A stretch of DNA of 64,000 nt from an uncultured Thiohalocapsa sp. (lineage in GTDB: Bacteria; Pseudomonadota; Gammaproteobacteria; Chromatiales; Chromatiaceae). Location of the stretch: positions 16,543 to 80,542 of the forward strand of contig NZ_CAJXYK010000027.1 in NCBI RefSeq assembly GCF_913063425.1, read 5' to 3'. The notes under the pieces are model-generated. The model did no database searches, had not been told where the DNA came from, and was given only the letters and a program-made list of their open reading frames with translations. A program made the translations under genes and the position numbers. The stretch's first letter is position 1, and each line of letters opens with the position of its first letter. This document shows, piece by piece, positions 1 through 9,435 of this stretch.

Positions 1-98
1 TTTGCCTGGGAGTCCGTGGCGTCATCTTGCAGTGCCTCCGGGCCATTCCCGGCCTGATGCGGCGCGCCTGTGTCGGGATCGGTTTTTGGATGCGCCAT
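1..98 (-). CDS. N-terminal fragment of an unidentified protein, cut by the window edge
   Basis: An open frame of 32 codons begins at an ATG on the minus strand and runs off the left edge (MAHPKTDPDTG...). It is polar and proline/aspartate-rich, as many flexible N-termini are, with no recognisable motif. A weak GAGG lies about 14 bases upstream. It would follow the ParA-like gene in the same direction after about 170 bases. Too little is visible to name a family; it could also be a chance open frame. Confidence 0.35.
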   Translation of the reverse strand, partial: MAHPKTDPDTGAPHQAGNGPEALQDDATDSQA

Positions 99-264
99 CG
101 ACTTGATTGCCTCAGTGAACGGGTCTTATTCTGCGGCGCGGCTCATGGTGCCTCCACCCCGCTTCGGGCAGCGGACCGGAGCCCGCGGCGCGTTGCGGAC
201 GTATGACCCTAGAGCCTAACACAAAGACTCGGAATTCCCACCGCACGACGGGCGCGCGCGCTGC

Positions 265-897
265 TCAGCTCAGCAGGTGCGGAAAGACTGCCGCCGCCAG
301 CGCGTAGAACTCCTTTGCACCCTTGCCCCTGGGCTCCAGCTCGAACACGGCGAGCCCTTCGCTGAAGGAGCGGCGAAACACCGTTCGCTGCGACAGTCGC
401 GGCTTGATGAAGCGCACGTCGGGCAGCGACACCAGCGCGGCGGCGGCCTCGTTGGTCTCGCGCACGGCATGGTGGGTGTCACCGCGGTTGATGAAGCCGA
501 TGATCTCCGCAGGCGCAGCGCGCTCCACCGAGCGCACCAGTCGGGCGAAGCGCTGGGTCGACCAGATGTCCGCCTGCGACGGCGGCACCGGCACGATCAC
601 GCGGTCACACAAAGCGAGCGAGGTGCGCACCGCATCCATGTCCGCGGTGCCGATGTCGATGATGGTCTCGTCGTGCTCGGCGAGCCCGTCCGGGGTCAGC
701 GCGCTGCGGTCGCGCACCAGGAGCGTCGGCTCGAACCCCTCTTCGGCCCGCACCTCGGTGACGTCCGTAAGTGTGGCCTGCGGGTCCGCATCCAGCAGCT
801 GCACATCGACGTCCGCCATGGCGAGCCAGACGCCCAGATTGAAGGTGAGCGTGCTCTTACCGGAGCCTCCCTTGAGACTCCCAATCACGGTGATCAT
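265..897 (-). CDS. Orphan ParA/MinD-type P-loop ATPase
   Basis: This is a 210-residue protein of the deviant-Walker ParA family, which uses ATP-dependent dimerisation to position cargo on the nucleoid or membrane. The signature KGGSGKST is at about residues 9-16, followed by LLDADPQA and a Walker-B-like IIDIGTAD stretch. No helix-turn-helix precedes the ATPase domain, so it belongs to the short ParA type. No ParB or parS-like partner lies next to it, which argues for an orphan (protein-positioning) role rather than chromosome partition. I chose the ATG at 897 because a GGGGAG element sits about 10 bases upstream; the ORF track's start at 906 is a TTG that is too close to that element. Confidence 0.85.
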   Translation of the reverse strand: MITVIGSLKGGSGKSTLTFNLGVWLAMADVDVQLLDADPQATLTDVTEVRAEEGFEPTLLVRDRSALTPDGLAEHDETIIDIGTADMDAVRTSLALCDRVIVPVPPSQADIWSTQRFARLVRSVERAAPAEIIGFINRGDTHHAVRETNEAAAALVSLPDVRFIKPRLSQRTVFRRSFSEGLAVFELEPRGKGAKEFYALAAAVFPHLLS

Positions 898-1115
898 GCC
901 GGACAAACTCCCCTGCGCTGGCGCTCAACAACAGCGCGCAAGCATACCGCACCGAACCCCTGGAATCTGCGGCGATCACCGACGGGTGGCGCCGTCCCGT
1001 GGGCCTCCTGAGCGTGCAGCGGACCGCCGCACAGGCCATGGTCGTGCAAGGATGCCGGGTATGACGCCGCGTGCTCGTCCGCAATCGCCGAGGCCGCGCC
1101 GCCGGCGGCAGGCGC

Positions 1116-1931
1116 TTAAGGGCCGCTGCGGTAGTAGCGCCGGTAGAAGTCGTCCTGCGGTGCCGCGCCCGGTGCAGGTGCGTAGCCGAAGGCCGTGCCG
1201 CGCTCATCTCGATCACGCGGACGGTAGCGGCTCTCATCCCGCCAGGGATCGGCGAAGCGACCGTCGCGGGACGCCTCCCGGTGGCGCTCCTGCTCCCGAC
1301 GTGTGAGCGGCCGAAACTGGTAGCCGAAGACGCCGCCGCCCGCCTGCTGCTCCAGGTCAGGATCATCCCGGAAACGATAGCGCGGGCGCGCCGGCGGTGC
1401 GCGCCAGCCGGAGTAGCCGTCCCCCGCCTGCTGCCGCCTGGGGGCTGCATAAATATCTGCGGAATAGTCCGGCGCCCGGAAGCTGTCCGGACGGTCGCCG
1501 TATTCGGGCAGCGGCTCCTGCGCCCAGTCCGGGGCGCCGTAGCCGTTGGGGGACACCCGGTCAGCCGGCTCGGCATCAGGTCGGCGGCTCTCGGTCGGGT
1601 CCGCCGGCGAGTAGCCATAGCCGTCTGCCGCGCCATAGCCGTCATCGACGCGCCGCTCCCACCCGGCGTAGCCACCTGCCTGCGGGCGGGCACCCCCGAA
1701 GCGACGGTCGCGGTCATCGCGGCGGAAGGCGTCGTAGTGATACCCGCCGCCGGCGTCTGCGCCGTACCAGTCGCCGGCGTCGGCGCGCCCGGTGTCCGGG
1801 CGGTAGCCGCTGCCCGCGTTGTACCACCCCGGGTCCGGTGCGCCGTAGAGGTCGTCAGCTGTCAACGGGCTCGCGAGAAACGCCGCCGGGGCGAGCCACA
1901 GGGCCAGGACCAGGATTCTCAGCATGAGCAT
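1116..1931 (-). CDS. Exported Tyr/Gly/Asp/Arg-rich low-complexity protein
   Basis: The 271-residue product begins with a hydrophobic Sec signal (MLMLRILVLALWLAPAAF) with probable cleavage after an Ala-rich end near residue 20. The mature part is low complexity, dominated by GYGA, DWYG, RPD and YRPRDRDE segments. It is unlike a globular enzyme and more like a disordered surface or matrix-associated protein. Codon third-position bias matches the neighbours, which supports a real gene. No family is recognised. I start at the second ATG-type codon of the run; GTG at 1937 and ATG at 1925 are alternatives. Confidence 0.6.
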   Translation of the reverse strand: MLMLRILVLALWLAPAAFLASPLTADDLYGAPDPGWYNAGSGYRPDTGRADAGDWYGADAGGGYHYDAFRRDDRDRRFGGARPQAGGYAGWERRVDDGYGAADGYGYSPADPTESRRPDAEPADRVSPNGYGAPDWAQEPLPEYGDRPDSFRAPDYSADIYAAPRRQQAGDGYSGWRAPPARPRYRFRDDPDLEQQAGGGVFGYQFRPLTRREQERHREASRDGRFADPWRDESRYRPRDRDERGTAFGYAPAPGAAPQDDFYRRYYRSGP

Positions 1932-2030
1932 TACCACCAGCGGCGCAGTCCAGTCATGTCGGCCGCCACGGGCAGCCGTCGTCTTCAGTCTAGCCGCAGC
2001 GGCGTCGAATGACCGGCCGGAGCACCCGGT

Positions 2031-5000
2031 CTAGTCGAAACCCTGTCCGGTTTCGTCGTCGCTCTTGAGTCGGATGCCCCGGCGGGCGGCCTTCTTCTGC
2101 ACCTTTGCCACCTTGGGCTTGGCGCCCGCGGCAGACTTGGGCGCCGCTTTCTTCTTCGTGGCACGTGCCTGCGTCTTCTTGCGCCCGGCCGGCGCGTCGG
2201 CGGGGCGTGACACGGGCTCCTTGCCTTTGGCCGCGACGGCGGGCGCTGGGGGCGCCGACGCGCCACGGGCCTGCGCGCCCGGGGCCTCTCCGGCCGCTGT
2301 CGGCGCCGCTGTTCCCGCCTCACTGGTGCGGAGCGCGTTGGGGACCTCGCCCGTGGCGCTGCGCTCGTCGTAGGTCACGCCGTCGCCCTGCGAGGTGCTG
2401 CCCGTGGCGCCGCCTGAGGTGGCGCCGCCGGGCCCACCGCCGGAGCCGCCGCCGGCCCCCCGCCGGCGCTTGCCCCGCAGCAGGGACTTCAAAGCGTCGT
2501 ACAACAGCAAAAAGATGCCGCGCACGAGGTAGAAGAGCATCATCAGGGCGCCGCCGAGCTTCGCGAGCACGGGCGAGGGCTCGGAGCGCCTGGCGGACGC
2601 AGGCTGCTGACCGCTGTCGCGACCCTCGTCCACGAGCTCTTCTGCGCAGGGTACGCTGGTGCCGGCGGGGGCGCTGGCGACCGCCACTTCACACAGATCG
2701 CGGCTCGCCGCAACACAGCCGAGCGGGATCACGATGAGCGTCAGGATCGTCGAGACCAGCACCCCGGACGACAGCGAGATGGCCATGCCCTGGAAGATCG
2801 GGTCCGTGAAGATGACGCTGGAGCCCGCCACCAACGCCAGCGCCGTAATGACAATGGGCCGGGTTCGGGTCTTGCAGGCGCGAATCACCGCCTCGGCCAC
2901 CGGCACGCCCTTCTGCACCTCGTGGATGGAGAAATCCACCAGCAGGATGGAGTTGCGCACGATGATGCCGGCAAGCGCGATCCAGCCGATCATGGACGTG
3001 GCGGTGAACTCGCCGCCCATTCCGAGTTGGAACATGAGCCAATGCGCCGGGATGATGCCGAGCAGGGTCAGCGGAATGGGCGCCATGATCACCAGTGGGA
3101 TGCGGAAGTTGCCGAACTCCCAGACCACCAGGATGTAGATGAGCACCAGGGCGACGCCGAACGCCGCACCCATGTCGCGGAAGGTCTCATAGGTCACCGT
3201 CCACTCGCCGGTCCACTCGAAGCCGGAGATCCGGTCCGTGGGCGGCGGCCCGAGCCAATACCCCTTCGGCTCGGTGCCGTCCGGCGCCACGTAACCCATG
3301 TCATCGAGGCGATTCTGCACCTGGAGCATGGCGTAGACGGGCGCCGCGAGCTCGCCGCCCACATCGGCAACCACGTACTCCACCGCACGCAGATCCTTGC
3401 GGTAGATGATGTGCTCCTCGGGGACACGCTCGAAGCGTCCAAGCTCCCGCAGCGGCACCGTGAAGCCCGCGTTGGAGCGGATCGGCAGGTCCCCCAGGCG
3501 GTCGATCTGGGAGCGCTCCGCCAACGGCACCTGGAGCACGATATGCACGGGCTCATGGCCCGCCTTCATCTTGACGTCGCCGAGCTGGGCACCGCCGAGC
3601 GCCATGGCGAGGTTCTGGTTGATGGTGTCCACCGAGATGCCCCGGCGCACGGCCTTCTCGGTGTCCACGTCGAAGCGCCAGTAGTCGAAGGACTCGCGGA
3701 TATAGTTGTCGACATCCCGCGTGCTCTCGGCCTGCTCGAAGATGTCCGTGAGGTCCCGCGCGAAGTCGCGCCGCACCTGCGGTGAGGGACCATGCACCTC
3801 GGCCACCACGGACTGGAGCACCGGCGGTCCCGGCGGCATTTCGACCACGGCGATGCGCGCCCCGCTTTCGTCCGCCATGGGCTTCAGCATCTCTCGCGCC
3901 TCCACGGCGATTTCGTGGCTGGAGCGCTCGCGCTTTTTCTTGTTCTTGAGCTGAACCTGGATCTCGCCCTGCCAGGGTGCGTCGCGCAGATAGTAGTGGC
4001 GCACCATGCCGTTGAAATCGAACGGCCGCGCCGTGCCGGCATAAAGCTGCATGGCCGTCACCTCGGGCATGGTGCGCAGCTTCTCGGCCATGCGATGGGC
4101 CAGGTTGGCCGTCACCGGCAGCGCCGTCCCCTCGGGCATGTCGAGCACCACCGAGAACTCCGGCTTGTTGTCCAGCGGCAGCATCTTCACCGGCACCCAC
4201 TTGAAATAGAAGAAGGACAGGGTGAAGAGGAAGGTGCCCCAGAGGATCAGCTTGAAGGTGAGCCGGGTGGCCTTGTTCTCGATGAGGGGTGTCAGAATGG
4301 CCACATAGAGCTTCTCCAGCCCCTCCGCCTCGCGGTGCTCGCGCTTCTCCGCCACCTCCAGGTAGCGCATGGACGGCCGAAGCCACTTGGAGATGGCCAG
4401 GTACGGCGTGAACACGAAGGCCGCGAACAGCGAGATCAGCATGGCCACGGAGCCGAGTGCGGGTATGGGCTCCATGTACGGCCCCATCATGCCGCTCACG
4501 AAGCCCATGGGCAGCAAGGCGGCGATGACGGTGAAGGTCGCCAGGATGGTGGGGTTGCCCACCTCCCGCACCGCATCCACGGCAGTGTGGTCGTCGGTGC
4601 GGCCCTCCTCCAGCCAGCGGCGGTAGATGTTCTCGACCACGACGATGGCATCGTCCACGAGGATGCCGATGGAGAAGATCAGCGCGAACAGGCTGACGCG
4701 GTCGATGGTGTAGTTCGTGACCCAGGCGGTGAAGATGGTCATCAACAGCACCACCGGGATGACCAGCAGCACCACGATGGCGGGCTTCAGCGCCCGAAAC
4801 GCGATGAGCACCAGCAGAAAGACGAAGAATGTCGCAATGAAGAGTTTCTTGATCAGGTCGGAGACCTTCTCGTTGGCGGTCTCTCCATAATTGCGCGTGA
4901 TACTGACCTCGACGTTGTTCGGGATGCGTCCGCCCTTGAGCTCCTCGACCTTGTCGATGATGGCGTCGGCGACGGTGACGCCGTTGGTCAGCTCCTTCTT

Positions 5001-5996
5001 GGCGATGGCGACGGTCACCGCCGGTACGCCGTCGGCCTCGACCCCCTCGGTCGCCGCCGGACCCGCGTAATAGGCCACCAGATGCTTGGCGTCCTCCGGC
5101 TGGCGCCGCACCTGGGCGACGTCGTAGACGTAGACGGGTATCTCGTTGTAGGTGCCGACCACGAGCCGCGCGATCTCGTCGGCGCTCTTGAGGAAGGAGC
5201 CGGTGGTGACGGAGAAGTGCGCGCCGCTGGACTCGACCCCGCCGGCGGTGGCCTCCGCGTTCGCGGTCTTGATGGTGTTGGCCACGTCGCCCAGGCTGAT
5301 GCGATAGCCGGACAGCCGCTCCGGGAACGCGTCCACGGTGATCTGCTCACTGCGCCCGCCGACGATGAACGCGTTGCCGGTGTCCGGGACCTCCTTCAGG
5401 GCCTGAAGCACGTCCTGCGCCAGCAGCCGCAGCTGGCCGTCGTCCACGTCGGGGCGGCCGTCGCCGTCCACATCCTTGGACCATAACGTGAGCGTTACGA
5501 TGGGCACGTCGTCGATGCCCTTGCTCTTCACCAGCGGCGGCATGACCCCGGGCGGGATCTTGTCCATGTTCGAGGCGAGCTTGTCGTTCACCTTCACCAG
5601 CGAGGGGCCCATCTCCTCGCCCACCTCGAACTGGACGGTGACGATGCCCTGCCCGCGCTCAGCCGCGGAGTAGACGTGATCCACCCCCGGGATCTCGCTG
5701 ATCATGCGCTCCAGCGGCTGCATGGCGAGATTGCTCACCTGCTGCGCGGAAGCGCCGGGGTACTGCACCATGATGTCGATCATGGGCACAGAGATCTGCG
5801 GGTCTTCCTGGCGCGGCGTGGCGATGAGCCCGAGCAGGCCCATCATCAGCATCGCCACGTAGAACAGCGGCGACAACGGAGAGCGGATGAAAAAGCGCGC
5901 AGTACGGCCGGCGAGGCCCAGGTTCTCCTCGTCGTACGGCGGCTCGCCCTTTGGAGTCGCCCCGGTGTCGGCGCGGGTGCTGTCGTCCTGGCTCAT
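2031..5996 (-). CDS. RND-family efflux transporter permease with a long Lys/Ala-rich C-terminal extension
   Basis: This is a 1321-residue inner-membrane proton-driven efflux pump of the AcrB/HAE1 superfamily. Visible hallmarks are the first membrane helix near residue 45, duplicated large periplasmic loops, the TM4 segment GILVDDAIVVVENI with paired aspartates, and a second membrane bundle near residues 935-1090. Typical family length is about 1020-1060. Here roughly 220 residues are added: a loop with three cysteines, an extra hydrophobic helix (near 1147-1170), a Gly/Ser/Ala linker and a basic Ala/Lys/Pro tail resembling histone H1. The adaptor gene lies directly upstream on the same strand. 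No outer-membrane channel gene is present nearby, so it probably shares a TolC elsewhere. Substrate unknown. Confidence 0.9.
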   Translation of the reverse strand: MSQDDSTRADTGATPKGEPPYDEENLGLAGRTARFFIRSPLSPLFYVAMLMMGLLGLIATPRQEDPQISVPMIDIMVQYPGASAQQVSNLAMQPLERMISEIPGVDHVYSAAERGQGIVTVQFEVGEEMGPSLVKVNDKLASNMDKIPPGVMPPLVKSKGIDDVPIVTLTLWSKDVDGDGRPDVDDGQLRLLAQDVLQALKEVPDTGNAFIVGGRSEQITVDAFPERLSGYRISLGDVANTIKTANAEATAGGVESSGAHFSVTTGSFLKSADEIARLVVGTYNEIPVYVYDVAQVRRQPEDAKHLVAYYAGPAATEGVEADGVPAVTVAIAKKELTNGVTVADAIIDKVEELKGGRIPNNVEVSITRNYGETANEKVSDLIKKLFIATFFVFLLVLIAFRALKPAIVVLLVIPVVLLMTIFTAWVTNYTIDRVSLFALIFSIGILVDDAIVVVENIYRRWLEEGRTDDHTAVDAVREVGNPTILATFTVIAALLPMGFVSGMMGPYMEPIPALGSVAMLISLFAAFVFTPYLAISKWLRPSMRYLEVAEKREHREAEGLEKLYVAILTPLIENKATRLTFKLILWGTFLFTLSFFYFKWVPVKMLPLDNKPEFSVVLDMPEGTALPVTANLAHRMAEKLRTMPEVTAMQLYAGTARPFDFNGMVRHYYLRDAPWQGEIQVQLKNKKKRERSSHEIAVEAREMLKPMADESGARIAVVEMPPGPPVLQSVVAEVHGPSPQVRRDFARDLTDIFEQAESTRDVDNYIRESFDYWRFDVDTEKAVRRGISVDTINQNLAMALGGAQLGDVKMKAGHEPVHIVLQVPLAERSQIDRLGDLPIRSNAGFTVPLRELGRFERVPEEHIIYRKDLRAVEYVVADVGGELAAPVYAMLQVQNRLDDMGYVAPDGTEPKGYWLGPPPTDRISGFEWTGEWTVTYETFRDMGAAFGVALVLIYILVVWEFGNFRIPLVIMAPIPLTLLGIIPAHWLMFQLGMGGEFTATSMIGWIALAGIIVRNSILLVDFSIHEVQKGVPVAEAVIRACKTRTRPIVITALALVAGSSVIFTDPIFQGMAISLSSGVLVSTILTLIVIPLGCVAASRDLCEVAVASAPAGTSVPCAEELVDEGRDSGQQPASARRSEPSPVLAKLGGALMMLFYLVRGIFLLLYDALKSLLRGKRRRGAGGGSGGGPGGATSGGATGSTSQGDGVTYDERSATGEVPNALRTSEAGTAAPTAAGEAPGAQARGASAPPAPAVAAKGKEPVSRPADAPAGRKKTQARATKKKAAPKSAAGAKPKVAKVQKKAARRGIRLKSDDETGQGFD

Positions 5997-6159
5997 GATC
6001 GCGTATCAGACCTGGTGTGAGAGCGAATCGGCGCGGGGGAGCCCGGAGCCTGCCGCGCCGGGGGTGCTGCGGGCTGCGCGCGACGCGACGCCTGCGGCGC
6101 AGCCTGGGCGGGCGGGCTTCTGCATGCCGTTATGGGTTGCGAATGATCGCGGGCGCGGC

Positions 6160-7338
6160 TCAGTGCCCGCCGGCCCCACCGCGGGACCAGTTGCTGGTGA
6201 CGCCGGCACCTGGATTTTCGAGGATGCGCTCACCGGGGCGCAGACCGCTCAGCACCGTGACCTTGCCATCGGGGCGGGGCTCGCCGACGCGGATCAGGCG
6301 CAGCTCGGGGTCCCCCTGCTCATCGAGGACGTAAACGCCCGGCAAGCTGCCGTTGAAGCGAATCGCCGAGCGCGGCACCACCGGGTTCACCCGGGCCGGG
6401 GCGTTGAAGTCCGGCACCAGCACCTTGGCATACATGCCCGGCTCCGAGACACCCTGCGGCAGGTCGAACTTCACCTTGACCGTGTGCCGCTGCGGGTCGG
6501 CCATCGGAAAGATCTGCGCCACGCGCACCGGCACGCCCGGGCCGTCGGTTGCCGTGCCGCCGCGGGTGGGCACGTCAAGCTCCGCGCGCAGCATCATGCC
6601 CTCGCGCAGGCCCGGGCGCAGCCGGGCGGGCACGTCCACCTCCACCTGCAGATATTCGACATCGGCATAGTTCAGCAGCGGCTGGCCCGGCTGCACGGTG
6701 TCGCCCACTTCCACGAACTTGGTGACGATGACACCGTCGAAGGGCGCCACCGAGCGCGCATCGCGCAGCTTCGAGTCCAGCGCCCGCAGCTCCGCCTGAA
6801 GCTGCATCATGGCGTTGCGCGCCTCCTGGATCTGGGTGCCGGAGGCGTACAGGTCCGCGGAGAGCTCGGCGTCCTGGTCGCGGTCGCCGATGAAGTCTTC
6901 CATGGGCCGGGTGAAGAACTGGTCGAAGAGATTGGGCACCCCCATGCCACCCGGCGACGCGCGCGAGCGCGGCGAGTACAGCTCACGGGTGTACTGCACG
7001 CCGGCGTTGCGCAGCTGGGCGTCGGCGGTGGCCATCTGCGCGATCAGCGCCTGACGCTTGGCGCGCAGCTCGCTGTCGTCGATGGCGACGAGGGTCTCGT
7101 CCTTCTCGAACGAATCGCCTTCGATGCCGGCAATGTATTTCACCCGCCCCGGCAGCTGGGCCGCGAGGGTGACCTCCTTGTACGGAATGACGGTGCCACC
7201 GACCGAGACCGTCGGCAGCCCTTCCGCCTGCTTGACGACATAGACGCCGTCGGCACTCTGCGCGGCGGCGCCGGCGGCGACGATCGGCAACAGACAGGCG
7301 GCGAGCACTCGGGCTGCGGCGGAGAAGGTTTTGCCCAT
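6160..7338 (-). CDS. RND efflux periplasmic adaptor (membrane fusion protein)
   Basis: This 392-residue protein carries a Sec signal ending near AAAQS (residues 1-27). A biotinyl-lipoyl-like half domain follows (VTLAAQLPGRVKYI...GDSFEKDETLVAID), then a helical hairpin region, the second lipoyl half with SVAPFDGVIV, and beta-barrel and membrane-proximal domains. Members of the family bridge an RND pump to an outer-membrane channel. The gene is the first of a two-gene minus-strand operon with the pump downstream after about 160 bases. An AGGAA element precedes the ATG. Its helical hairpin contains a Gly/Pro-rich insert (SPGGMGVPNLF), so hairpin length may differ from MexA-like adaptors. Confidence 0.9.
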   Translation of the reverse strand: MGKTFSAAARVLAACLLPIVAAGAAAQSADGVYVVKQAEGLPTVSVGGTVIPYKEVTLAAQLPGRVKYIAGIEGDSFEKDETLVAIDDSELRAKRQALIAQMATADAQLRNAGVQYTRELYSPRSRASPGGMGVPNLFDQFFTRPMEDFIGDRDQDAELSADLYASGTQIQEARNAMMQLQAELRALDSKLRDARSVAPFDGVIVTKFVEVGDTVQPGQPLLNYADVEYLQVEVDVPARLRPGLREGMMLRAELDVPTRGGTATDGPGVPVRVAQIFPMADPQRHTVKVKFDLPQGVSEPGMYAKVLVPDFNAPARVNPVVPRSAIRFNGSLPGVYVLDEQGDPELRLIRVGEPRPDGKVTVLSGLRPGERILENPGAGVTSNWSRGGAGGH

Positions 7339-7962
7339 GTGTACGGGTTCCTGAAGACAGCGGGATGTGGTGATGCGGGTCGCGACGCCGGCGGCTGCGG
7401 GCGTTGTCCGCCCGCCGCGCAGTGTCGGTGTCTGATCAGGCCGGACGCAAGCCCGACATGCGTCCGCGCCGGCCCGAGCCTGCAGGCCGGCCGGCTGCCA
7501 GCCGAAGGCCGCGGCGGCTGCGGCAGTCGTGTCTGCTGTCAGCGCTTGCTCCCGGCGCGATCTCTGTTGTTGTCAGGCCGCCGCGGCGCAAAGCCCACGA
7601 CGCAGTCCCCTAGTATCTCGGAATCACCGGGCAACTTCAAGCAAATGGGCGACTAACCCGATCCAAATCAAGCCGTTGGCTGCGCCGGAAGGGGCGTCCC
7701 ACCATGCGGGATCAAGGTTTTCGCGCGGGCCGCCAAGCAGTTGTGGGCGTTGTGCAGGACAGCGTCGGACCGCGGCGCATGCGCCCAGGCCGCAGGCAGT
7801 TGGCGTATAGTACCGGACTGCACCGACCCGCATACGGCGCCAGGCAGCCGCCGAGCGGTCGCGCCCAGCTACCGTTCTGCGTCGAACCCGCGCCGGACCC
7901 GTCACCTGCACGCCCAGCCGGACAGACGCCGCCCCACCCAAGCAGCGATGAGGAGACCGCCG
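7339..7962. other. Intergenic region between divergent operons
   Basis: About 620 bases separate the minus-strand efflux operon from the plus-strand GTPase gene. Promoters for both must lie here. A TATAGT hexamer at 7806-7811 is a possible -10 for the GTPase gene, but no convincing -35 is spaced correctly. The ORFs reported across this stretch have no motif and are shadows. I see no RNA gene or operator that I can defend. Confidence 0.4.
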
Positions 7963-9417
7963 ATGCCATCCGCGCTCGGACCGGAAACCGTGCAGCAACG
8001 CCTGAGCGACCTCGAGGCCCACCTGGAGCAGGAGAACCCGATTCTGCTCAATGCGGTGCAGAGCTTCCGCACCCTCGACCGCGTCGCCTATGACATGCGC
8101 CTGCTGCCGGAGAACCGATCCTTCGCAAGCAAGGTGCCCTGGTGGCCGCTGATCTCCGTGCTGGGTACCTTCTCCGCGGGCAAATCCACCTTCATCAACG
8201 ACTTCCTGGGTCAGACCATCCAGCGCACCGGCAACCAGGCGGTGGACGACCGCTTCACGGTCATCGTCTACAGCCCGGAGAGCCGCAGTCATGCCCTGCC
8301 CGGCATCTCGCTGGATTCGGACCCGCGCTTTCCGTTCTATCAGATGTCGCAGCAGATCGAGCGCGTGGCCGGCGGCGAGGGGAAGCGCATCGACGCCTAT
8401 CTTCAGCTCAAGACCTGCCGCAGCGACCGTCTGAAGGGCAAGATTCTCATCGACTCCCCGGGCTTCGACGCCGATGCCCAGCGCGACGCCATCCTGAGCA
8501 TCACGGATCACATGATCGGGCTCTCCGACCTGGTGATCGTGATGTTCGACGCACGCCACCCCGAGCCCGGGGCCATGCGCGATACCTTGCAGCACCTGGT
8601 GGTGGAGACGAAGAACCGCGCGGACTCCAGCAAGTTCCTGTTCGTGCTGAACCAGCTGGACGCCACGGCGAAAGAGGACAACCCGGAGGACGTGGTGGCG
8701 GCCTGGCTGCGTGCCCTGGGCGAAGTGGGCATGACCACCGGGCGCTTCTTCACCACCTTCAGCCAGTCGGCGCCGCCCATCGCCGATGCCACCCGGCGCC
8801 AGCGCTTCGAGGCCAAGCGCGATGCCGATCTCGAGGAAATCTACCAGCGCATGGACCAGGTGGAGGTTGAGCGCGCCTATCGCATCGTCGCCTCCCTGCG
8901 TGCCGTCGCCAACGAGCTCGCCGACGAGACCATCCCGATACTGACCCAGGCGATCCGCAAATGGCGCTCCCGGACCCTGCTGCTCGACCTCGTCGCCGTG
9001 GGCGCTGCCGCGGCACTCTTTCTCGCCTGGAGCATCTCCGCCGGTCACTGGCAGGGCCTAACCTATCAGCCCGATTGGCTCGCCTGGATGGAGACCCAAG
9101 GCATCGACCACGCGCTGCAGTACGCCGAGGGCCTGGCGCTGCTGCTGCTGGTGCTGCTCCACGTCAGTGTGCGCAGGATCGCCGCAGCGACGGTGCGCCG
9201 CTGGCTGCGGCGGCAGGTGAAGGGCAAGGATCTGCCCGGCGACATCCTCGCGGCGTTCACCGCCAACACCAAGCGCTGGGGGCGTGAATTCGCGGGCCGC
9301 CCGTTCGGCCTCGGCAGTTGGTCGGAGGGTCGCATCGCGAAGGTGCTGCACGACTGCGAAAGCTATGTGCAGAGCCTGAACGAGCGCTTCACCAACCCAA
9401 AGGGTCTCCCGGACTGA
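7963..9417 (+). CDS. Membrane-associated dynamin-like GTPase
   Basis: The 484-residue protein has a P-loop GTSAGKST-type G1 motif (GTFSAGKST, residues 68-76), a G3-like DSPGF and a G4-like NQLD, as in bacterial dynamin-related GTPases. A helical region follows, then two hydrophobic segments (LVAVGAAAALFLAWSI and ALLLLVLLHVSV) that likely insert in the inner membrane. Such proteins remodel or protect membranes; a specific job cannot be read from the sequence. The track's ORF starts upstream, but an AGGAG seven bases before the ATG at 7963 decides the start. The ROK kinase gene follows after 18 bases, so the two are probably cotranscribed. Confidence 0.8.
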   Translation: MPSALGPETVQQRLSDLEAHLEQENPILLNAVQSFRTLDRVAYDMRLLPENRSFASKVPWWPLISVLGTFSAGKSTFINDFLGQTIQRTGNQAVDDRFTVIVYSPESRSHALPGISLDSDPRFPFYQMSQQIERVAGGEGKRIDAYLQLKTCRSDRLKGKILIDSPGFDADAQRDAILSITDHMIGLSDLVIVMFDARHPEPGAMRDTLQHLVVETKNRADSSKFLFVLNQLDATAKEDNPEDVVAAWLRALGEVGMTTGRFFTTFSQSAPPIADATRRQRFEAKRDADLEEIYQRMDQVEVERAYRIVASLRAVANELADETIPILTQAIRKWRSRTLLLDLVAVGAAAALFLAWSISAGHWQGLTYQPDWLAWMETQGIDHALQYAEGLALLLLVLLHVSVRRIAAATVRRWLRRQVKGKDLPGDILAAFTANTKRWGREFAGRPFGLGSWSEGRIAKVLHDCESYVQSLNERFTNPKGLPD

Positions 9418-9435
9418 GTACCGCCGGTTCGTCGC

